Positions 28,038-32,993 of a DNA stretch of 32,993 bases are shown piece by piece. The DNA comes from Mycolicibacterium komanii (GTDB lineage Bacteria > Actinomycetota > Actinomycetes > Mycobacteriales > Mycobacteriaceae), in assembly GCF_001050035.1 (NCBI RefSeq), contig NZ_CVTA01000029.1, forward strand, positions 1 to 32,993. Reading direction: 5' to 3'. Position numbers and translations under genes: made by a program. The notes below the pieces were generated by a model. It did not search any database, was not told the DNA's origin, and saw only the letters and a list, made by a program, of their open reading frames with translations. Positions within the stretch are counted from its first letter, which is position 1. Each line of letters opens with the position of its first letter.

Positions 28038-30214
28038 CACCCAACCCACCAACCGGTGGCGGCGGCGATCTGGCGGCCGAGTTCGGGTGCCATCGTGCGC
28101 ATGTAGGTCTTCGAGATGTGATGCGCGTCGTGGTAGAGCAACACGTTCCCCTCCACGGCTCGGCAAATATCCTTGCGGCACACCGCATCACTCATGTCGA
28201 GCGGCTTGAGCAACGGAAACCGCTTGACGAAGTCGAGTGTCGGGTTGTGTTCCGAGAGTACGTCGGATCGGCGCGTTCCACAGGAGATAGCGTCGCCGCC
28301 GTCGGCGAGGCAGTCGGCGGCGAAGAAGGGCTCCCCGTTGCGCACCAGCCACGGCGTGTCACGCATGGCCAGGATCGGGATGTTGTTGTCGGACAGTTCC
28401 TGCCAGATGCCGACGTATGTCCCGGGCATCACATCGCCGGGCCTGATGTTCCACGGCCGCGTGGAGGTGGTGAAGACGTAGTCGGGGCGGTCGGCGATGA
28501 GCTTGTCCATCACCCGCTCGTTCCACTCGTGGCACTTCGGGTACGGGCGGTTGTCGCCCATCACCAGCGGCACTTCCTCGGTGGTGAGGGGACAGCCCAT
28601 CTTCAGATACGTGACGATCTTGAAGTGGTGTCGCTTGCCGAGCAGGTCGAGCGCGGTGATCCAGTGCTCGGCGTGCGAGCCGCCGGCCAGCGCGATCGTG
28701 CGCTTGGCGGTCTTGTCGCCGTAGGTGCAGTTGACCACGTCGATGTTGTCGAAGTCGCTGATGCAGCCGTCCTCGGTGGTCTCCGGCAGATCGTTCTTGG
28801 CCTCCAGCACGGTCGGGCGCATCGGCAGCTTGGGCACCCTGGTCTTGCTCAGCAACGCGGCGGCGCCGGGATAGTCGTGCGTCGACAGCGCCACCAGCTC
28901 CGCGCCGTTCGTGCGCTGGATGAGCACATGCTCGCGCCAGGTGAACGACGTGGCGGTCAGCGCAACGCCCAGCAGCACGACCACCGAGCCCAGCACCACC
29001 GGCGGCCGGCGCCGTCGCGCCTTCTTCGGGGCGACGGCGCGCGAGGACGGGACGGTGCGGTACCGCAGCGGATTCTCGACGTACTTGGTGGTCAGCCACG
29101 CCAGCACCCCGGATACCAGCAGCACCACCGCGCCTTCGACGACCGAGGCGCGGCGGTGCCCGCTGTAGGCCAGCCAGAAGATCAGCAGCGGCCAGTGCCA
29201 CAGGTACAGCGAGTAGGCCATCGCACCCAGCGACACGAACGGCTTCGTCGCCAGCAGCCGGTTGGGCAGCGGCATCCGGCCCGCGGTGTGCGGGTCGGCC
29301 ACCCGGTTCGCCGCGGAGAGGATGAACAGCATGGTGGCGGCGACCGGAACCAGTGCCCACGGGCCGGGGAACTCCTTGACCCCGTCGATCACCGCGCCGC
29401 ACGCCAGGATTGCCGCCAGCGCCACGACCGCCGCCGTCGTGCGCAACCACATCGGCATGCGCAGATGGGTGACGACGGCCCCGACGAGCGCGCCGAGCAA
29501 CAGTTCCCACGCCCTGGCGAAGCTGTTGTAGTAGGCGGTCGCCTGGTCGGCGTTGTGGGCGTAGATCGCATAGACGAACGAGGCGATGGTCAGCACGCTG
29601 AGCAGCACGACGAACGCCGCACGCATGTGTCGTTTGAAGATGCGCCGAAACAGTAGGGCGGACAACAAGATCAGTGCCAGGAACGCAATGTAGAACTGGC
29701 CCTGCACCGACATCGACCAGATGTGCTGCAGTGGGCTGACCGCCTCACCCGCGCGCAGGTAGTTCGACGCCGAGTTGGCCAGTTCCCAGTTCTGGAAGTA
29801 GCCGAGGCTGGCCAGGCTCTGGTCGGCGAACGTCTCCCAGCGCGTCTGCGGCTGGATCGCGACGGTCAGCACCGCCGACGCGGCGAGCACGACGATCAGC
29901 GCCGGCAGCAGCCGCCGGATCAGCCGCGTCACCTCCGGACCCGGTCGTAGCGACACGCCCGGCGTCATCGCCGCGCGCAGCAGCCGTCCGCCGAAGAAGA
30001 AGCCGGACAGCGCGAGGAACACGTCGACGCCGCCCGAGACCCGGCCGAACCACACGTGGAAGACGGCCACGAGCGCGATCGCGATGCCCCGCAGTCCGTC
30101 GAGATCGAGCCGGTAGGCCGCGGAGTCACGGGTAGTGCTCGAGGCTTTCGCGGCGCGAGACGGTCGTCCCGAATCGGTGACGGGCGCCGACCGGGGAGGG
30201 GCGAGGGTCATCAT
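28037..30214 (-). CDS. Membrane O-acyltransferase with AT3 and SGNH domains (OafA-like)
   Basis: The 725-residue protein has two parts. The first, about 33-430, is a ten-or-more-helix acyltransferase-3 domain beginning [22 protein letters not shown] (34-55) and [19 protein letters not shown]. The second, about 450-725, is an extracytoplasmic SGNH domain with GGSHAEHW (S513) and a D696-A-H-H699 dyad in YHDAHHIS. Such AT3-SGNH fusions move acyl groups across the membrane and attach them to surface sugars. It corresponds to M. tuberculosis Rv1565c, whose acceptor is not known to me. It is the first gene of the acyltransferase-treX-treY-treZ operon, and its stop overlaps the treX start. A trehalose or glucan acceptor is therefore tempting but only inferred. 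The nucleophile block reads GGSH rather than the common GDSH. Confidence 0.9.
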
Positions 30215-30224
30215 GGTCGACGGA

Positions 30225-30231
30225 TAATCTA
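30225..30231. promoter_or_regulatory. Bidirectional -10 element between the acyltransferase gene and bioA
   Basis: In a 23-bp gap, TAATCT (30225-30230, plus) lies exactly 7 nt before the bioA GTG. The same bases read on the minus strand as TAGATT (30231-30226), lying 11 nt before the acyltransferase ATG. Both fit TANNNT. The arrangement predicts a leaderless bioA mRNA and an about 4-nt leader for the tre operon. Confidence 0.5.
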
Positions 30232-30237
30232 CCGAAG

Positions 30238-31530
30238 GTGCCAGCCATGACGCCTGCCGAGATCGGTGCGGTCGACGCCGCGCACGTCTGGCATCCCTAC
30301 AGCACGATCGGCGCGGAAGCGCTTCCCCCCGTCGTCGCGGTGGGGGCTCACGGGGCCTGGCTGACCCTCCACCACAACGGCCGTGAGCTGCAGGTTCTCG
30401 ACGCGATGGCGTCCTGGTGGACCGCGATCCACGGCCACGCTCACCCGGTGCTCGACGCCGCGATCGCCGACCAGCTCGCCACCATGAACCACGTCATGTT
30501 CGGCGGGCTCACGCACGAACCGGCCGCCCGGCTCGCGCAGTTGCTCGTCGAGATCACCCCCGACGGCCTGGACACCGTGTTCTTCAGCGACTCGGGCTCG
30601 GTGTCGGTCGAGGTGGCCGTGAAGATGGCGCTGCAGTACTGGCGCAGCCTCGGCCGCGGCGCCAAACACCGCCTGATGACGTGGCGCGGGGGATACCACG
30701 GCGACACCTTCACCCCGATGAGCGTGTGCGATCCGGACGGCGGCATGCACTCGCTGTGGACGGACGTGCTGATGGCGCAGGAGTTCGCGCCGCCGGTCCC
30801 GCGGGCCTACGACGCGGGATATGTCGAGGCGTTCGAGAAGCAACTGGCCGAACACGCCTCCGAGTTGGCCGCGGTGATCGTCGAGCCCGTCGTGCAGGGC
30901 GCCGGCGGGATGCGGTTCCACGACCCGCGCTACCTCGCCTCGTTGCGCGAGATCTGCTCCCGGCACGAGGTGCTGCTGATCTTCGACGAGATCGCGACCG
31001 GATTCGGCCGCACCGGCGAGCTCTTTGCGGCCGACCACGCCGGCGTGAGCCCCGACATCATGTGCGTGGGCAAGGCGCTGACCGGGGGCTACATCACGCT
31101 TGCGGCGACGCTGTGCACGGGTGAGATCGCGCACACGATCAGTTCGAACGAGCCGGGCGCGCTGATGCACGGGCCCACGTTCATGGCGAACGCGCTGGCG
31201 TGCAGGGTCGCGGTGGCCGCGGTCGAGGTGCTGCTCGGGCAGGACTGGCGGTCGCGGGTGCGGGAGATCGAGGCGGGACTGCGGTCGGGGCTGGCCGCCG
31301 CGTCGGGGCTGCCCGGCGTGGCCGACGTGCGGGTGCTCGGCGCGATCGGCGTGATCGAGATGGACCGACCCGTCGACCTGAAGGTCGCCACGCCCGCTGC
31401 GCTGGACCACGGGCTCTGGCTGCGCCCGTTTCGCAACCTCGTCTACGCCATGCCGCCCTATATCTGCACTCCCGCTGAGATCGACCAGATCACCTCGGGA
31501 ATGGTCGCGGTCGCCCGCGCGCTGGGCTGA
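30238..31530 (+). CDS. bioA: 7,8-diaminopelargonic acid aminotransferase
   Basis: The 430-residue class III PLP aminotransferase converts KAPA to DAPA with S-adenosylmethionine as amino donor, the third-last biotin step. The N-terminal HVWHPYS block (16-22) is the BioA signature. The PLP lysine is K279 in [16 protein letters not shown], and [15 protein letters not shown] holds the cofactor-ring aspartate. GTG at 30238 is preferred because of the -10 box 7 nt upstream; ATG at 30247 is the alternative. No BioQ-type operator is visible upstream, in contrast to bioF. Its stop lies 71 bp before bioF. Confidence 0.96.
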   Translation: MPAMTPAEIGAVDAAHVWHPYSTIGAEALPPVVAVGAHGAWLTLHHNGRELQVLDAMASWWTAIHGHAHPVLDAAIADQLATMNHVMFGGLTHEPAARLAQLLVEITPDGLDTVFFSDSGSVSVEVAVKMALQYWRSLGRGAKHRLMTWRGGYHGDTFTPMSVCDPDGGMHSLWTDVLMAQEFAPPVPRAYDAGYVEAFEKQLAEHASELAAVIVEPVVQGAGGMRFHDPRYLASLREICSRHEVLLIFDEIATGFGRTGELFAADHAGVSPDIMCVGKALTGGYITLAATLCTGEIAHTISSNEPGALMHGPTFMANALACRVAVAAVEVLLGQDWRSRVREIEAGLRSGLAAASGLPGVADVRVLGAIGVIEMDRPVDLKVATPAALDHGLWLRPFRNLVYAMPPYICTPAEIDQITSGMVAVARALG

Positions 31531-31562
31531 GCCGCCGTTTGTGCGCTCGTGCGCAGGTGCCC

Positions 31563-31580
31563 TAACCTGAACGCTGTTCA
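31563..31580 (+). promoter_or_regulatory. bioFD promoter with BioQ-like operator
   Basis: TAACCT (31563-31568) fits the -10 consensus, with a weak TTGTGC (31539-31544) 18 bp upstream. Overlapping its end is the perfect palindrome TGAAC-GCT-GTTCA (31568-31580). The published mycobacterial and corynebacterial BioQ operator is a 13-bp TGAAC-N3-GTTAC-type palindrome on biotin genes, as I recall. Binding here would cover the predicted start point and repress. Confidence 0.72.
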
Positions 31581-31601
31581 AGTCCGATGCTGAGGAGCAC
31601 G

Positions 31602-32750
31602 GTGACGCGCGCAGGTCTCTCCCCGCTGGCGTGGCTCGACGATGTCGAAAGGCAGCGGCGTGCCGCGGGTCTGCGACGTTCGTTGAGGGCCCGGCCGCCG
31701 GTCGGCACCGAACTCGACCTCGCATCCAACGACTATCTGGGCCTGTCGCAGCATCCCGCGGTCATCGACGGCGGCGTCGCCGCGTTGCGGACCTGGGGTG
31801 CGGGTTCCACCGGCTCGCGCCTCGTGACGGGGAACACCGAGCTGCATGAGGGCTTCGAGCGGACGCTGGCCGACTTCGTGGGTGCGGAGTCGGCGGTGGT
31901 GTTCTCGTCGGGGTACACGGCCAACCTCGGCGCGGTGGTCGCGCTGTCGGGCGCCGGGTCGCTGCTGATCTCCGACGCCCTGACACACGCTTCGCTGGTC
32001 GACGCCTGCCGGCTGTCGCGGGCGCGGGTCGTCGTCACACCCCACCGCGACGTCGCCGCGGTGGAGGCCGCGCTGGCGGCGCGCGACGAGAAACGCGCGG
32101 TCGTGCTGACCGACTCCGTCTTCTCCGCCGACGGCGACCTCGCCCCGCTGCGCGCACTGCACGAGGTGTGCCGCCGCCACGGCGCGCTGCTGATCGTCGA
32201 CGAGGCCCACGGCCTCGGGGTGCGCGGCGCGGGCGGACGCGGGTTGCTGCACGAGGTCGGCCTGGCCGGTGCGCCCGACATCGTGATGACGACGACGCTG
32301 TCCAAGGCGCTCGGCAGCCAGGGTGGCGTCGTGCTGGGCCCGACGGCCGTGCGCGACCACCTGATCGACGCCGCGCGACCGTTCATCTTCGACACCGGGC
32401 TCGCGCCGGCCGCGGTGGGTGCGGCCTGGGCGGCGCTCGACATCCTGATCGCCGAGCCGTGGCGTGCGCAGGCCGTCATCGATCGCGCCGCCGCGCTCGC
32501 ATCGATCTGTTCGGCGCCGGAGCGGCCGGAGTCGGCCGTGGTATCGGTGATCCTCGGTGACCCCGACGTGGCGTTCGGCGCTGCGGTGGCGTGCATGGAC
32601 CGCGGTGTGCGGGTGGGGTGCTTCCGGCCACCGACCGTGCCCGCCGGCACGTCGAGGCTGCGGCTCACCGCGCGGGCATCGCTGACCGACGACGAGATGC
32701 GTTCGGCGAGCGATGTTCTCGCCGACGTGCTGGCCGCCGTGCGCCGGTGA
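31602..32750 (+). CDS. bioF: 8-amino-7-oxononanoate (KAPA) synthase
   Basis: The 382-residue alpha-oxoamine synthase condenses pimeloyl thioester with alanine to give [44 protein letters not shown] and the PLP lysine K235 in [13 protein letters not shown] are all present; the end [14 protein letters not shown] is shared with M. tuberculosis BioF1. The GTG at 31602 has GAGGAG (31592-31597) 4 nt upstream and gives the family's N-terminal length; ATG at 31587 is in frame but lacks a ribosome site. The stop overlaps the bioD start (GTGA), so bioF and bioD are translationally coupled under the BioQ-like site. Confidence 0.95.
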   Translation: MTRAGLSPLAWLDDVERQRRAAGLRRSLRARPPVGTELDLASNDYLGLSQHPAVIDGGVAALRTWGAGSTGSRLVTGNTELHEGFERTLADFVGAESAVVFSSGYTANLGAVVALSGAGSLLISDALTHASLVDACRLSRARVVVTPHRDVAAVEAALAARDEKRAVVLTDSVFSADGDLAPLRALHEVCRRHGALLIVDEAHGLGVRGAGGRGLLHEVGLAGAPDIVMTTTLSKALGSQGGVVLGPTAVRDHLIDAARPFIFDTGLAPAAVGAAWAALDILIAEPWRAQAVIDRAAALASICSAPERPESAVVSVILGDPDVAFGAAVACMDRGVRVGCFRPPTVPAGTSRLRLTARASLTDDEMRSASDVLADVLAAVRR

Positions 32751-32993
32751 CCACCCTCCTCATCACAGGCACCGACACCGGCGTCGGCAAGACCGTCGCC
32801 ACCGCCGCGCTGGCGTGCCACGCCCGCCTGTCCAGCGTCGACGTCGCCGTGTGCAAACCGGTGCAGACCGGCAGCCCGCACGACGACGACCTGGCCGACG
32901 TCGGCAGGCTTTCCGGCGTCACCCGGCTGCACGGCGGGGGGCGGTATCCCCAGCTGCTGGCGCCGGCCGCGGCCGCCGGCCGGGGGGGGATGG
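32747..32993 (+). CDS. bioD: Dethiobiotin synthetase, N-terminal part (cut by the window end)
   Basis: Eighty-two codons are visible. The product begins [13 protein letters not shown], with the P-loop GTDTGVGKT at 8-16 that binds ATP, and continues [10 protein letters not shown], the family block around the substrate-binding lysine. BioD closes the ureido ring of dethiobiotin from DAPA, CO2 and ATP. The GTG start overlaps the bioF stop by four bases. The last 60 bases contain two long G-runs (six and eight G) giving Gly-rich codons in a region otherwise similar to M. tuberculosis BioD; the frame stays open. Confidence 0.93.
   Translation, partial: MTTLLITGTDTGVGKTVATAALACHARLSSVDVAVCKPVQTGSPHDDDLADVGRLSGVTRLHGGGRYPQLLAPAAAAGRGGM

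Noticed and set aside
28359..29656. Long open frames on both strands inside the acyltransferase gene
   Set aside because: Both are alternative readings of the AT3-SGNH gene, which has clear helices and catalytic motifs in its own frame.

Overview
The window is a GC-rich (roughly two-thirds G+C) chromosomal segment of a mycobacterium. It looks like a rapid-growing, Mycolicibacterium-type species rather than the M. tuberculosis complex. The evidence is conserved order and protein likeness to a stretch of the M. tuberculosis chromosome known from memory (mutB-meaB-lipL ... ileS-dinX-ansA-lspA-RluD-like ... dnaE1 ... Ddn-like-ilvA-treZ-treY-treX-acyltransferase ... bioA-bioF-bioD). The conserved core genes are kept, while the cargo between them differs from M. 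tuberculosis.

Layout. 1-1025: end of mutB and meaB (methylmalonyl-CoA mutase and its GTPase chaperone). 1073-2347: lipL-like serine esterase. 2364-4298: an accessory block at a variable site, holding a seven-helix membrane protein and a small HTH regulator on the minus strand, divergent from an orphan protein that matches only the C-terminal half of a peptide-synthetase condensation domain. The 136-bp gap between them carries several palindromes. 4313-7720: a promoter, an ultrashort-stem-I T-box riboswitch with an Ile (AUC) specifier, and ileS. 7710-8652: ferritin-like protein and S4 RNA-binding protein, divergent from dinB1 (8686-10053). 10035-11462: a secreted protein and asparaginase ansA on the minus strand. 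11506-13883: lspA, a pseudouridine synthase and a RarD-type permease in one tight operon. 13915-14574: TetR regulator. 14664-18209: dnaE1, the replicative polymerase. 18213-20092: small accessory genes (membrane protein, SRPBCC protein, two-helix membrane protein, F420-dependent reductase-like protein). 20122-21402: ilvA. 21452-21827: broken alpha/beta hydrolase. 21867-30214: four-gene minus-strand operon, membrane acyltransferase-treX-treY-treZ, which turns alpha-glucan into trehalose. 30238-32993: bioA, bioF and the start of bioD (biotin synthesis), with a BioQ-like operator before bioF.

How the parts work together. Three pathway modules stand out: TreX debranches glycogen, TreY isomerises the chain end and TreZ releases trehalose; BioF, BioA and BioD are three consecutive biotin steps; IlvA starts isoleucine synthesis while IleS loads isoleucine onto tRNA under T-box control. 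Two DNA polymerases (replicative DnaE1 and translesion DinB1) both carry visible clamp-binding motifs, and both sit behind promoters resembling the RecA-independent DNA-damage (PafBC) promoter to different degrees. Eight genes have a TANNNT -10 box placed 6-8 nt before the start codon, the layout expected of leaderless mycobacterial mRNAs.

No tRNA, rRNA, CRISPR array, insertion sequence or prophage was seen, and no gene-free stretch exceeds 300 bases. The least explained part is the HTH / seven-helix / half-condensation-domain block at 2364-4298.
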